Below are positions 1 through 7,150 of a DNA stretch of 16,365 nt, piece after piece. How positions within the stretch are numbered: position 1 is the first letter of the stretch; each line of letters begins with the position of its first letter. The notes under the pieces are model-generated. The model was given only the letters and a program-made list of their open reading frames with translations. It had not been told where the DNA came from and ran no database searches. A program made the position numbers and the translations under genes. Source of the DNA: an uncultured Oscillospiraceae bacterium (GTDB lineage: Bacteria; Bacillota; Clostridia; Oscillospirales; Ruminococcaceae); contig CAKSLF010000027.1 in NCBI GenBank assembly GCA_934466455.1, positions 1-16,365 on the forward strand, read 5' to 3'.

Positions 1-10
1 TATTTTTTCG

Positions 11-530
11 CCCGCAGGCTTTTCCGCCGGGGCGGGAAAAGCGGAATTGCGGATATTCCTCAGCCGAAAACGCCCCGGCGTGCTCAACGGTTCGGGCGTT
101 TGCCGGGCGGGCGGCTCCGCAAAAAAGCCCCGCACGGCTTTTTTGCCGGGCGGAGCGGGGCGACTCCGCCGGGGCGGCGGGGTGCGCCCGCACTGTATAT
201 ATTTGCTCCGTCTGCGGCGGGGTTTCTCTGCGGCAAAATTTTTTTGCCCGCAGGCTTTTCCGCCGGGGCGGGAAAAGCGGAATTGCGGATATTCCTCAGC
301 CGAAAACGCCCCGCCGTGCTCAAAACCTATTCGGGCGTTTGCCGGGCGGAGTGGGGCGACTCCGCCGGGGCGGCGGGGTGCGCCCGCACTGTATATATTT
401 GCTCCGTCTGCGGCGGGGTTTCTCTGCGGCAAAATTTTTTTGCCCGCAGGCTTTTCCGCCGGGGCGGGAACACGCAGACTCCGCAAAAAAGCCCCGCACG
501 GCTTATCGCCGGGCGGAGCTTTTTTTCCGT
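11..530. repeat. Imperfect tandem repeat, about 2.3 units, hairpin-rich
   Basis: A block beginning CCCGCAGGCTTTTCCGCC occurs at 11, 247 and 443, so the spacings are 236 and 196 bp. The shorter unit lacks about 40 bp of GC-rich hairpin sequence that the first unit carries at about 112-155. The third copy is cut at about 472 and joined to sequence matching that same hairpin segment of unit 1. Each unit also carries TGTATATATTTGCTCCG and a CCGGGGCGGCGGGG block. Open frames across the block follow the repeat and are not convincing genes. The stretch 1-570 therefore holds no gene; it lies downstream of the solute-binding protein gene and includes its probable terminator. Confidence 0.85.
485..526 (-). 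terminator. Rho-independent terminator of the solute-binding protein gene
   Basis: A 12-bp stem with one mismatch and one wobble pair (arms 491-502 and 508-519) has a 5-nt loop and is flanked by A6 on one side and T7 on the other. It could stop transcripts from either strand. It lies about 45 bp past the stop codon of the minus-strand gene at 571. The same stem occurs in the first tandem unit at about 125-165. Confidence 0.6.
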
Positions 531-570
531 AAAATGTGCGGCGGAAAAGGATTTTTTCCGCCTGCGGGGG

Positions 571-2232
571 TCATTTGTTCAGGAAATCCCTCCAGCCGGT
601 TATCCAGCCGGAAACAAGGCTCTCCCTGTCCTCATCGGACCAAGTGGGCTTGTTCCAATAATCCGTAAGGCTCTTGCCGAAAACATCGCTGCTCCAACCG
701 CCGGGAACGGCATAAGCCATTGCCGGGAACCAGTCGCCGTCGGCATAGTAGCGGGCAAGAGCACTCATAAGCGAACCGGAAACGGCGTAGCCGCCCGCAG
801 CGGCTCCGCTCTCCGTGCTCGAAGAGCTGTCGCCGGTGCTCACGGAGTTGTCGCCGGTGCTCGCAGGGTTATCGTCGGTGCTCACGGAGTTGTCGTCGGT
901 GCTCACAGGCTTGCTTTCCGCTGCGGAGGAGCCGACGGAGCTTCTTGCCATGCGGTTTTCTGCGCTGTTTTCCTCTGCGGCTTCGCCGCCCTCGCCGGAA
1001 TAGTTAAAGCCAAAGCCGCCGAAGCTTTCGGAAAAAGCAGCCATACCCGCATTGTCGGTATAGAGCCACTTTATAAAGTCACGGGCGGCGGAAACCTTTG
1101 CGGCGTCCGCATTGGGGTTTATCGCAAGGTAATAGCGGCTTCCTATCGCAAGGGAGCGGTTGAGCTTTTCTGCGGTCATATCCGCCGCCGTGATGTCGGA
1201 ATCGGAGAGGGGCAGCTTCATCGGGATAATGTCAAGGTTTTCTCCGAAGGTGACGCTTGATTTTTTGAAATCGGCTGCGTCGGAGGTGCTTCCCGGATAA
1301 AACAGCGCAAAGCCGCCGGTAAAGGCGTCGATTGCGGCGGAATAGGTGTAATCGCCGCCGGTAAAGTCCTCGCCTCTGCCGATAGAGCCGCCTACGCCGG
1401 AGATTTTTCCGGTCATATCGTCAAGAGCCTGCGCCGCTGCGGAAAAAATATCCTTCATTCCGTTAACATCGTTTTCCGCTGCGGAATAAAGCTCCGCTTT
1501 TTTTCCGAATTTTGCCGCAAGGGCGTAGTCCATAAGGTATTCGTATGCCCTTGTGCTTTCCGGGGTTAGGGCAAAAACGCCGGTCAGCATCTGTGCCCTT
1601 CCGGTTTTTTCTTTTTCAAAGGTATATTCGCTTCCGTTTACTGTAACGGTTGCGTCGGAGGGTGCCTTAATATAGGTTTCCACCGCTGCGGCAAAGCCGT
1701 TGAAATCGGTATAGCTGCAAAGGCGCAGGTCCCTTGCAAGGGCTTCTGCGGCTTCCTCGCCGAAAAGGGCGGAAAGCATATCTCTGTCAAAGATATAGCC
1801 GTAGCCCTCGAGCATAAGGGGCACGCCGTAGCTGCCCGCTCCGTTTTGGTTAAGCCAAAGCCCCTCCGGAAGAGCGGCTCCGCCGAAAAGCCCGCTTGCA
1901 ATCTCGGAAAAAGCCCCTTTTTCAAAAAGCGGGGAAAGGTCGCTTTTTGTATCCGCAACAAAAAGGGCGGGCTTTTCATTCTCCAAAAGGGAGGCTATTC
2001 CGCCCTCGGAAAATTTTACGCCTATCTGTTTTCCCGTTGCCTTTGAATAGGCTCTTGCGGCGGCGGAAAGCATGGAATCAAGCTCCTTGCTGCTGTGATA
2101 AATCACAAATTCGTCCTGCGTTTCTGCGCCGGAGCTGCTTTGAGAAGGATTGTCGTCCTTTTTGTTACATCCGGCAAGGGAAAATACCATCGCCAGCGCA
2201 AGAAGGGCGGCAAAAATTTTTTTAATCTGCAT
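571..2232 (-). CDS. Extracellular solute-binding lipoprotein (ABC importer type)
   Basis: A 553-aa secreted lipoprotein. Residues 4-22 form a signal peptide ending in the lipobox LAGC, with Cys22 the lipid anchor. The mature N-terminus, which follows an Asp/Ser-rich linker, reads like a family 1/8 periplasmic-type binding protein (FVIYHSSKELDSML; later YYLAINPNADAAKVSAARDF), which captures a ligand outside the membrane for an ABC importer. Residues about 411-473 are an Ala/Ser/Glu linker followed by a 7-residue tandem repeat of the type STDDNSV, then an aromatic-rich C-terminal part (474-553). The start was set at 2232 rather than farther upstream because AAAGGA sits 9 nt before that ATG, while the upstream ATG at 2241 directly abuts it. 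No permease or ATPase gene is adjacent, so the ligand cannot be inferred. The family is fairly sure; the substrate is unknown. Confidence 0.8.
   Translation of the reverse strand: MQIKKIFAALLALAMVFSLAGCNKKDDNPSQSSSGAETQDEFVIYHSSKELDSMLSAAARAYSKATGKQIGVKFSEGGIASLLENEKPALFVADTKSDLSPLFEKGAFSEIASGLFGGAALPEGLWLNQNGAGSYGVPLMLEGYGYIFDRDMLSALFGEEAAEALARDLRLCSYTDFNGFAAAVETYIKAPSDATVTVNGSEYTFEKEKTGRAQMLTGVFALTPESTRAYEYLMDYALAAKFGKKAELYSAAENDVNGMKDIFSAAAQALDDMTGKISGVGGSIGRGEDFTGGDYTYSAAIDAFTGGFALFYPGSTSDAADFKKSSVTFGENLDIIPMKLPLSDSDITAADMTAEKLNRSLAIGSRYYLAINPNADAAKVSAARDFIKWLYTDNAGMAAFSESFGGFGFNYSGEGGEAAEENSAENRMARSSVGSSAAESKPVSTDDNSVSTDDNPASTGDNSVSTGDSSSSTESGAAAGGYAVSGSLMSALARYYADGDWFPAMAYAVPGGWSSDVFGKSLTDYWNKPTWSDEDRESLVSGWITGWRDFLNK
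815..910. repeat. 21-bp minisatellite inside the solute-binding protein gene
   Basis: GTGCTC recurs at 815, 836, 857, 878 and 899, an exact 21-bp period, between near-identical spacers. The period is a multiple of three, so copy-number change keeps the frame and adds or removes 7-residue STDDNSV-type units in the linker of the lipoprotein. Confidence 0.9.
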
Positions 2233-2295
2233 TGCGTTCATTCCTTTCGTTATTTTGAGGTTATTTTTTGCAGAAAACCCCGAAATATCACCGCA

Positions 2296-2317
2296 GCAAA
2301 GCAAAATTTTGCTTTGC
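2296..2317. promoter_or_regulatory. 22-bp perfect palindrome upstream of the solute-binding protein gene
   Basis: The two 11-nt arms GCAAAGCAAAA and TTTTGCTTTGC are exact complements with no loop. The site lies 63 bp upstream of the minus-strand start at 2232. It may be an operator or an mRNA hairpin. No convincing promoter for that gene was found: a TATAAA at about 2341-2346 on the minus strand lacks a good -35. The rest of 2233-2418 shows nothing recognisable. Confidence 0.4.
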
Positions 2318-2418
2318 CTTTAATTTTTTGCGGGCGTTATTTTATAAAGGTGATGACGCAATAAAAAAATTTTATGGTAAAAAGGGGACAGTTTTGCGTT
2401 TTTGTAAGCCGAAAATAA

Positions 2419-2447
2419 TTGCAAAACAAAAATAAAATTGCTATAAT
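2419..2447 (+). promoter_or_regulatory. Promoter P1 for rex
   Basis: TTGCAA (2419-2424), a 17-bp spacer, then a perfect TATAAT (2442-2447), all in A/T-rich DNA. It lies about 175 bp upstream of the rex start. Confidence 0.6.
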
Positions 2448-2506
2448 TATAAAAGAGTTGCCGCTTGTTTTGTGTAAATTCCTAAATTTTCACGAAAATT
2501 TGTATC

Positions 2507-2524
2507 TTTTGTTATTGAACAAAA
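2507..2524. promoter_or_regulatory. Palindrome over the -35 of the proximal rex promoter, candidate operator
   Basis: TTTTGTTATTGAACAAAA has 7-nt inverted arms (TTTTGTT and AACAAAA) around ATTG and covers the -35 element of promoter P2. Rex proteins often repress their own genes. However, the usual Clostridial Rex site, TTGTTAA-N4-TTAACAA, has more widely spaced arms, so calling this a Rex site is inference. Confidence 0.4.
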
Positions 2525-2543
2525 GTGCCCGGCGGTTTATAAT
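2515..2543 (+). promoter_or_regulatory. Promoter P2 for rex
   Basis: TTGAAC (2515-2520), a 17-bp spacer (2521-2537) and a perfect TATAAT (2538-2543), about 70 bp upstream of the rex start. Confidence 0.6.
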
Positions 2544-2621
2544 AATGTTATTATATATGTATAATCGGCGTAGAGGCAGGATTTTTTCGCCGGTTTTTTC
2601 GGTAAGGAGGGCACCTTGGAA

Positions 2622-3275
2622 ATGGCAAAAGGCAAAAAGCCGCTTTCCGACGCTTTGGCACGCAGACTTCCGGCGTATTACCGCCATGTCTGCATAATGA
2701 AGGCGGAAGGCATAAACAACATAACCTCCGGCGAGCTTGCCGCAAGAGTAGGCAACACAAGCGCACAGGTGCGCCAGGACTTTTTTACCTGCGGCGGAGT
2801 TGACGGCTATAATACCGAAACACTGAAGGAATGGCTTTCCTCCCTGCTTGGTCTTAACAAAAAGCACCATATGGTCGTTGTCGGCGCAGGCAACCTTGGA
2901 AGAGCGATAATCAGCTTTAAGGAGTTTAACGAGGACGGCTTTTTTATTGACGCCGTTTTTGACAACAGCCTTATGCTTGCCGGTATGCAGATTTGCGGCG
3001 TTCCTATAATCAACGCAAACCTTTTGGAGGAATATCTTGAGGAAAACCATACGGACATAGTTGTTATTGCAGCCCCGGCAAACGCCGCAATGGACATTCT
3101 TGAAAAATCCATAAAAGGCGGCGTTAGGGGCGTTTGGAACTTTGCGCCGGTTGACCTTCGGTCCGACGAGCGCATAGAGGTGCAGAATGTTCACCTAAGC
3201 GACAGCCTTATGACCCTTTCCTTCCGCATGGAGGAAAAGCGTCACCTTGTTGAAAGCGATATTGAAAACGCCTGA
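2622..3275 (+). CDS. rex: Redox-sensing transcriptional repressor Rex
   Basis: A 217-aa protein of normal Rex length. Rex binds DNA when NAD+ is high and leaves it when NADH is high, so it controls fermentation and electron-transfer genes. Residues about 10-60 form the winged helix with the characteristic NTSAQVRQDF recognition segment (45-54), preceded by ALARRLPAYYR. Residues about 83-170 are a Rossmann fold with GAGNLG (88-93) and the FNEDGFFIDAVFDN segment typical of the family. The ribosome binding site AAGGAGG (2604-2610) lies 11 nt before ATG 2622 and 5 nt before an in-frame TTG at 2616, so a two-residue longer start is possible. Two promoters precede the gene and a terminator follows it. 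The identification is firm; self-regulation is inferred. Confidence 0.95.
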   Translation: MAKGKKPLSDALARRLPAYYRHVCIMKAEGINNITSGELAARVGNTSAQVRQDFFTCGGVDGYNTETLKEWLSSLLGLNKKHHMVVVGAGNLGRAIISFKEFNEDGFFIDAVFDNSLMLAGMQICGVPIINANLLEEYLEENHTDIVVIAAPANAAMDILEKSIKGGVRGVWNFAPVDLRSDERIEVQNVHLSDSLMTLSFRMEEKRHLVESDIENA

Positions 3276-3334
3276 TTTTTTTGCGGTTGGTATATGAAGA
3301 AAAATCCCGTGCTCAAAAGAAGCACGGGATTTTT
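3265..3334. repeat. Direct repeat, copy A: rex 3' end plus terminator
   Basis: Seventy bp, from the last 11 nt of rex through its terminator, recur at 4847-4916 with 3 mismatches. The two copies bracket the ATPase gene and its promoter. Confidence 0.9.
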
Positions 3335-3335
3335 T
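3300..3335 (+). terminator. Rho-independent terminator of rex
   Basis: The arms AAAAATCCCGTGCT (3300-3313) and AGCACGGGATTTTT (3321-3334) form a 14-bp stem with a 7-nt loop and a T run. It lies 24 nt past the rex stop codon. Confidence 0.9.
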
Positions 3336-3415
3336 CTCCTAAGAATAAATACGCAAAATGTGCATATAATAACATAAAATAATGCGTTGTAGGTGAAAAT
3401 TATTCATCAAAAGAC

Positions 3416-3444
3416 TTGAAAAAAGGTGCAATTTATATTACTAT
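3416..3444 (+). promoter_or_regulatory. Promoter for the ATPase gene
   Basis: TTGAAA (3416-3421), a 17-bp spacer and TACTAT (3439-3444, 4 of 6 matches) lie in a strongly A/T-rich leader. This gives the ATPase its own transcription behind the rex terminator. Confidence 0.45.
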
Positions 3445-3486
3445 ATATTTAGAAAAAATAACTGTGCGGATATACGGAGGCTTTTA

Positions 3487-4848
3487 ATGGAGCGAATTGC
3501 ATTAAAAAAATTGGTTGCTTGGAATAACCGTAAAAACAGAAAACCCTTAATAGTATGGGGCGCAAGGCAGGTTGGAAAAACCTATCTTGTGGAAGAGCTT
3601 TTTGCCAAAGCTTTTTATCGAAACAGCTATACTTATATCGACTTCAAAAAAGAAGATGAAATCCGTGACTTTTGCTCCGAAACGGCAAATGCGGAAAAAA
3701 TTATTGAATACATTTCCCTTCGCAAAGGAAAATTTATAAACGAAAAGACATTGCTTATTTTTGACGAGGTGCAGGAATGTCCGAATATTATTTCTTCGCT
3801 TAAATACTTTTGTCAGGATTTCAGAGAAATCCCCGTTATAGCGACCGGCTCGATGGTCCGCATAAAGCTTCAAAGAGAAATGCACAAACGAGGCATAGAC
3901 AAAAAAAATAAATTTCTCTTCCCCGTCGGAAAAATAGACCAGATAACAATTTACCCCATGACATTTGACGAATTTTTGGCAAACAGCAACCGTATGCTTT
4001 ATAATGCCATAAAAGACGCATATAAAAACAAAAAGCCCCTTGCTCCTCAAATACACGATTTGGCAATAGAGCAGGTATATAAGTATCTGCTTGTCGGCGG
4101 TATGCCGGAAGCAACAGAAGCGTATATAGACGGAGGAAACATTCTTGAATCAAGAGAAATCCTTAAAGCACTTTATGATAACTACCTTGATGATATGGAG
4201 CTGTATCAGGCAAGCCGTGAGGCTGTGCTTCGTTCCCGCTCTCTTTTCCAAAATATTTACAAAGAGCTGAATAAGGAATCAAAAAGCTTTTCGCCCGGCT
4301 TGATTGAAGAAAAAAGCAAAACAAGGGACTTTGCAACATCAATTCAATGGCTTACCATGGCGCATATTCTCAATCAGTCTTTTCAGTTAAAGGAACACAT
4401 TACAATGCCTCTTATGCCGGACAGCGAAAGCAGTTTTAGGCTCTTTTTGGGCGATATAGGTATGTTTTCATATCAAAGCGGAATAAATGCGGCTTCTTTT
4501 GTTTCAAATGAAAGAGAAAACACGCTATCCGGAATTTTCTTTGAAAATTTTGTGGCAAACGAGCTTGTCGCAAAGGGTCACAGGCTTTTTTATTGGCGCG
4601 GAAAATCCTCGGCAGAACTTGAATTTATAATTGAATCGGACAATAAGCTTTACCCCATAGATGTGAAAAAAGGCAGAGGAACTCTTAAATCGCTCGAAAA
4701 ATTTTCAAATCACAATAAATTTGAATATGCCATAAAGGTTTCCAAAAACAATTACGGTTATGATCCGTCGCAAAAGCTTCTTACAATTCCGTTTTACTTT
4801 ATCCCTTTTGCCGCAGAGGACCTTGCCGAGGGAACAATGACCGTGTAA
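3487..4848 (+). CDS. AAA-type ATPase with DUF4143 C-terminal domain
   Basis: A 453-aa protein of the family with an AAA_14 P-loop domain followed by DUF4143. Walker A is GARQVGKT (25-32), Walker B LLIFDE (89-94) and a sensor-like ATGS lies at 119-122. GGMPEA (204-209) is typical of the middle region. The C-terminus carries a PD-(D/E)XK-like pattern: FENF (E353), SAELEF (E379) and IDVKKG (D392, K394). Such proteins are common, often scattered by transfer, and mostly of unknown role; a nuclease-like or defence function is only inference. The start has CGGAGG 6 nt upstream. Codons are richer in A and T (TTA, ATA, AAA, AGA) than in neighbouring genes, and the stop codon abuts a second copy of the rex 3' end, so the gene appears inserted. 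Confidence 0.9.
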   Translation: MERIALKKLVAWNNRKNRKPLIVWGARQVGKTYLVEELFAKAFYRNSYTYIDFKKEDEIRDFCSETANAEKIIEYISLRKGKFINEKTLLIFDEVQECPNIISSLKYFCQDFREIPVIATGSMVRIKLQREMHKRGIDKKNKFLFPVGKIDQITIYPMTFDEFLANSNRMLYNAIKDAYKNKKPLAPQIHDLAIEQVYKYLLVGGMPEATEAYIDGGNILESREILKALYDNYLDDMELYQASREAVLRSRSLFQNIYKELNKESKSFSPGLIEEKSKTRDFATSIQWLTMAHILNQSFQLKEHITMPLMPDSESSFRLFLGDIGMFSYQSGINAASFVSNERENTLSGIFFENFVANELVAKGHRLFYWRGKSSAELEFIIESDNKLYPIDVKKGRGTLKSLEKFSNHNKFEYAIKVSKNNYGYDPSQKLLTIPFYFIPFAAEDLAEGTMTV

Positions 4849-4916
4849 AACGCCTGATTTTTTTGCGGTCGGTATATAAAGAAAAATCCCGTGCTCAAAA
4901 GGAGCACGGGATTTTT
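4847..4916. repeat. Direct repeat, copy B of the rex 3' end and terminator
   Basis: Matches 3265-3334 at 67 of 70 positions with a constant offset of 1582 bp. Its first two bases are the last two of the ATPase stop codon, so the former rex tail, including an in-register CGCCTGA, begins exactly where the ATPase ends. Confidence 0.9.
4882..4916. terminator. Bidirectional terminator between ATPase and lipoprotein genes
   Basis: A perfect 15-bp stem (4882-4896 with 4902-4916) has the loop AAAAG, A5 on one side and T5 on the other. It can serve the plus-strand ATPase gene and the convergent minus-strand lipoprotein gene ending at 4938. The stem is one pair longer than in copy A. Confidence 0.9.
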
Positions 4917-4937
4917 CTTCGGCTTTTCGGGCAAGCT

Positions 4938-5543
4938 TTATTCAAAGCTTGCATTCGCAAACAAATCGGAAATCTCGCTTTCCGATGCGGCGGCAACGGT
5001 TATTCCGGCAATATATCCGCCCTTGCCGTATGCGGCAATGGTTTCATAAACCATAATTCCGTAATCGTCATAGCTGAAAACGATTTTTAGGCAGGGAATC
5101 TTTCCGGTTGCGGTATCAACGGTGGTATTTTCCGTTTCCGTTACCGTAAAGCCCTCCAATTCCATAAACTGTTCTTTTACGCTTGCTTCAAGCGCACTGA
5201 GATATTTTGCGATGCTTATGCTGGTTCCCACATACTCATAGCTTATGTTTATATTTGTTGCGGCATCGTTTGAGCAATACATATCGCAAAAAATGTCGCC
5301 CGCCTCAAGCTCTTTCGTATCGTCGCCGGGCATAAAATCGGAGGGTCTAATGTTTTCTTCGATTTCATCGTCGGAATAGAAAGTCCAACCCTCGCCAAGA
5401 TTGATTTTTATTCCCATGGAACCGTTTTCATAAACTCCGTTTTCAACGGTTCCTCTTTCAAGCGTTACGCTTTCCGCCCTTGCGCAGGAGCAGAGGGAGA
5501 ACAGCAACGCCGCCGCAAGAATAGCAGAAATAATTTTTTTCAT
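4938..5543 (-). CDS. Small lipoprotein of unknown function
   Basis: A 201-aa protein with a signal peptide (MKKIISAILAAALLFSLCSC); Cys20 is the likely lipid anchor, although Cys at lipobox position -2 is unusual. The mature part is acidic, with a GIKINLGEGWTFYSDDEI segment resembling small surface lipoproteins of Clostridia that share a 'GW.FYSDEEI' pattern, and a weak hydrophobic C-terminal strand (GGYIAGITVAAAS). I do not recognise a functional family. It has its own promoter (5586-5614), is divergent from the NUDIX gene and convergent with the ATPase gene. The only upstream purine-rich stretch, AAGGGGAAG, is about 9-13 nt from the ATG, so the ribosome binding site is weak. Confidence 0.8.
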   Translation of the reverse strand: MKKIISAILAAALLFSLCSCARAESVTLERGTVENGVYENGSMGIKINLGEGWTFYSDDEIEENIRPSDFMPGDDTKELEAGDIFCDMYCSNDAATNINISYEYVGTSISIAKYLSALEASVKEQFMELEGFTVTETENTTVDTATGKIPCLKIVFSYDDYGIMVYETIAAYGKGGYIAGITVAAASESEISDLFANASFE

Positions 5544-5585
5544 TTTTCACACTTCCCCTTTAATTTTACTTTTTTCACAAATTTG

Positions 5586-5614
5586 ATTATACCACTTATC
5601 TTTTCGGTTGTAAA
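5586..5614 (-). promoter_or_regulatory. Promoter of the small lipoprotein gene
   Basis: On the minus strand, TTTACA (5614-5609), a 17-bp spacer and a perfect TATAAT (5591-5586) lie 43 bp upstream of the start codon. Confidence 0.75.
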
Positions 5615-5668
5615 CCGGAGTTTTTAAGGCAAAATGATGATATAGGCGTTTTTTCGCCGATTTTGCAC

Positions 5669-5697
5669 TTGAACAGTAAGGGTAAAGGTGTTATTAT
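5669..5697 (+). promoter_or_regulatory. Promoter of the NUDIX gene
   Basis: TTGAAC (5669-5674), a 17-bp spacer and TATTAT (5692-5697, 5 of 6 matches) lie about 40 bp upstream of the NUDIX start and divergent from the lipoprotein promoter. Confidence 0.65.
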
Positions 5698-5737
5698 ATA
5701 TTCGGTAGAAGCTTTGCCATATAGGAGTAAGAAAAAA

Positions 5738-6157
5738 ATGAGACATGAAAAATCCTGTGGCGGCCTTATATATCGTGAGCACGACGGCGAAACCCAGCTT
5801 CTTTTGCTGAAGCACCGCTGCGGCGGGCATTGGTCTTTCCCTAAAGGGCATATGGAAGCCGGCGAAACCGAGATGGAAACCGCCCTGCGTGAAATTCGGG
5901 AGGAAACCGGGCTTCGGGTTTTTTTGCGGGACGGATTTCGGGAGGCGGTTGAATATTCGCCGAAACCGAATGTAAAAAAACAGGTGATTTATTTCATCGG
6001 CTTCACCCTAAACGAATCGACCCTCCGCCCCCAGGAGGAGGAGGTAAGCGAGCTTCGCTGGATGGAGATTCACGCTGCTTATGATGCGGTCACATTCCGC
6101 AACGACAAAAACCTTATTGCAAAGGCGATTGATTATATCGCCCGCCGAGGAATGTAA
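5738..6157 (+). CDS. NUDIX hydrolase (Ap4A hydrolase-like)
   Basis: A 139-aa single-domain NUDIX enzyme. The complete signature GX5EX7REUXEEXGU runs from Gly37 to Leu59, ending REIREETGL, with the Mg2+-binding glutamates present. It follows the sequence WSFPKG common in diadenosine-polyphosphate hydrolase-like members. Such enzymes cleave a nucleoside diphosphate linked to another moiety in the cytoplasm, often for housecleaning; the exact substrate cannot be read here. The start at 5738 was chosen because AGGAG (5723-5727) lies 10 nt upstream and the family N-terminus (RHEKSCGGLIYR) begins there. The gene has its own promoter and a strong terminator, so it appears monocistronic. Confidence 0.92.
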   Translation: MRHEKSCGGLIYREHDGETQLLLLKHRCGGHWSFPKGHMEAGETEMETALREIREETGLRVFLRDGFREAVEYSPKPNVKKQVIYFIGFTLNESTLRPQEEEVSELRWMEIHAAYDAVTFRNDKNLIAKAIDYIARRGM

Positions 6158-6189
6158 CGGCTTTGCGCCGCACGCCCATTTAACCGAAC

Positions 6190-6238
6190 AAAAAAACAAA
6201 GCGGAGGCTTTATTGCAAAAGCCCCGCTTTGTTTTTTT
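6190..6238 (+). terminator. Rho-independent terminator of the NUDIX gene
   Basis: A stem of about 20 bp with one bulged base (left arm 6191-6211, right arm 6217-6236) has a 5-nt loop and is flanked by A and T runs. It begins 33 bp past the NUDIX stop codon. Confidence 0.85.
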
Positions 6239-6336
6239 ATTGCGAAAACCCCCGCCGTTTTTTGCGGAAGGCGGCTCCGCCGCTGCCGTTTTCCGAAAAC
6301 GGAGGCGGGAAGCCTGCGCCGCCGCCGTTATGGCAA

Positions 6337-6470
6337 AGGGAGCTGGATTTTCGGCTTGTAAACAAGCCGAAAAGACTGAGGGGTTGTATCCCCTGACAGG
6401 GTATAGCGTTTACACTTTCTATTGTTTACTCTGTTTTTTGTAATCAAAAGAAAAGCTGTTTTCTTTCTCT
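6337..6470 (+). repeat. Partial composite hairpin repeat (central stem type c)
   Basis: AGGGAGCTGG, then a central hairpin of TTTTCGGCTTG and CAAGCCGAAAA with a TAAA loop, then GACTGAGGGGTTGTATCCCC, and about 75 bp (GGGTATAGCGTTTACAC through TTTTCTTTCTCT) that match the reverse complement of the composite elements at 9173-9493 and 13658-13969. The gap 6158-6647 holds this repeat, a GC-rich inverted-repeat stretch (6241-6330) and terminators, but no gene. Confidence 0.8.
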
Positions 6471-6514
6471 CCGCAAAATGGTACGGCAGAAACAACTGAA
6501 TTTTTTATACGAAG

Positions 6515-6546
6515 AAAAAAAGAGCACCTAAAGGTGCTCTTTTTTT
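6515..6546. terminator. Bidirectional hairpin with A and T runs
   Basis: The arms AGAGCACCT (6521-6529) and AGGTGCTCT (6532-6540) are extended by A6 and T6. It sits between the NUDIX gene and the end of the phage gene block, and could isolate one from the other. Confidence 0.7.
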
Positions 6547-6610
6547 GTGTGTGGCTTGCGGGGTGCGGAAATCCTCCCGCCGTGTTTGCGTGGAACAAGT
6601 CCGCCGCAGA

Positions 6611-6648
6611 TAAAGCCCGCAAGAAGTGCTCTTTTTGTGCGGGTTTTT
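6611..6648 (-). terminator. Terminator at the end of the phage gene block
   Basis: CCCGCA and TGCGGG arms with an 18-nt loop directly follow the TAA of the 149-aa gene. The T run on the minus strand is short, so it may work together with the hairpin at 6515-6546. Confidence 0.5.
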
Positions 6649-7097
6649 TACAGCCCGGCGTATTTGCGGCGGAGAGCGTCAAGGCGGGAAGCATAGGTTT
6701 CGTAATCCTTTTGGCTGCCCTGCTCATAGCTTTCAAGAAGCTTTGCCACCGCACGGTCACGCTCCTTTATAAGATTTTCTCTGCCCTCGCCGTAATCCGC
6801 AAGGGTCTTTCTAAAGGCGGAGCGCACCGCCCCGCCGGAAAGCCCCCTTGCGGCGGAAACCTGGGGCAGGCGTTTTACCGCAAAGCGGTTTTCGATGTAT
6901 TTTTTGCGAAGCGCAGCCGCTGCGTCCTCCCGCTCCTCGGCGGAGCTGCGCTCGTAGGTCGCCTTTCGGCGTTCGCCGGAATTTTTCAGCTTTTCGTTAA
7001 GCAGCCTCAGCTGCTCCTCGTAGTCACTTTGCCTTGGGTTATAGTTTGCCGCAGGCTTTGCCGGGTCGCTTTCGGTTTTGAATATCGCCCTGTTCAT
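6648..7097 (-). CDS. Phage head-cluster coiled-coil protein, unknown function
   Basis: A 149-aa, highly charged protein. Residues about 24-70 (DYEEQLRLLNEKLKNSGERR onward) and about 105-145 look like long amphipathic helices, probably coiled coils, separated by AARGLSGGAV (82-91). A small protein of this style often lies next to the capsid gene in Clostridial prophages, so a structural or assembly role is inferred. AGGAGG lies 6 nt upstream of the ATG. The gene is 53 bp downstream of the capsid gene, in the same direction, and is the last gene of the block. Confidence 0.75.
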   Translation of the reverse strand: MNRAIFKTESDPAKPAANYNPRQSDYEEQLRLLNEKLKNSGERRKATYERSSAEEREDAAAALRKKYIENRFAVKRLPQVSAARGLSGGAVRSAFRKTLADYGEGRENLIKERDRAVAKLLESYEQGSQKDYETYASRLDALRRKYAGL

Positions 7098-7150
7098 CGG
7101 GTGCCTCCTTTCGGCTTAATTTTTTTGCTTTTCGGTCGAAAAGAAAGGCT

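Noticed and set aside
47..1260. Long plus-strand frames over the tandem repeat and antisense to the solute-binding protein
   Set aside because: They follow the GC-rich repeat or mirror a real gene, have no fitting ribosome binding site, and give Arg/Gly/Ala-rich low-complexity protein.
2490..3194. 234-aa frame antisense to rex
   Set aside because: Shadow of rex; the plus strand has promoters, ribosome binding site, family motifs and a terminator.
3365..3370. TATAAT as an extra ATPase promoter
   Set aside because: There is no -35 at a suitable distance and no TGN extended element.
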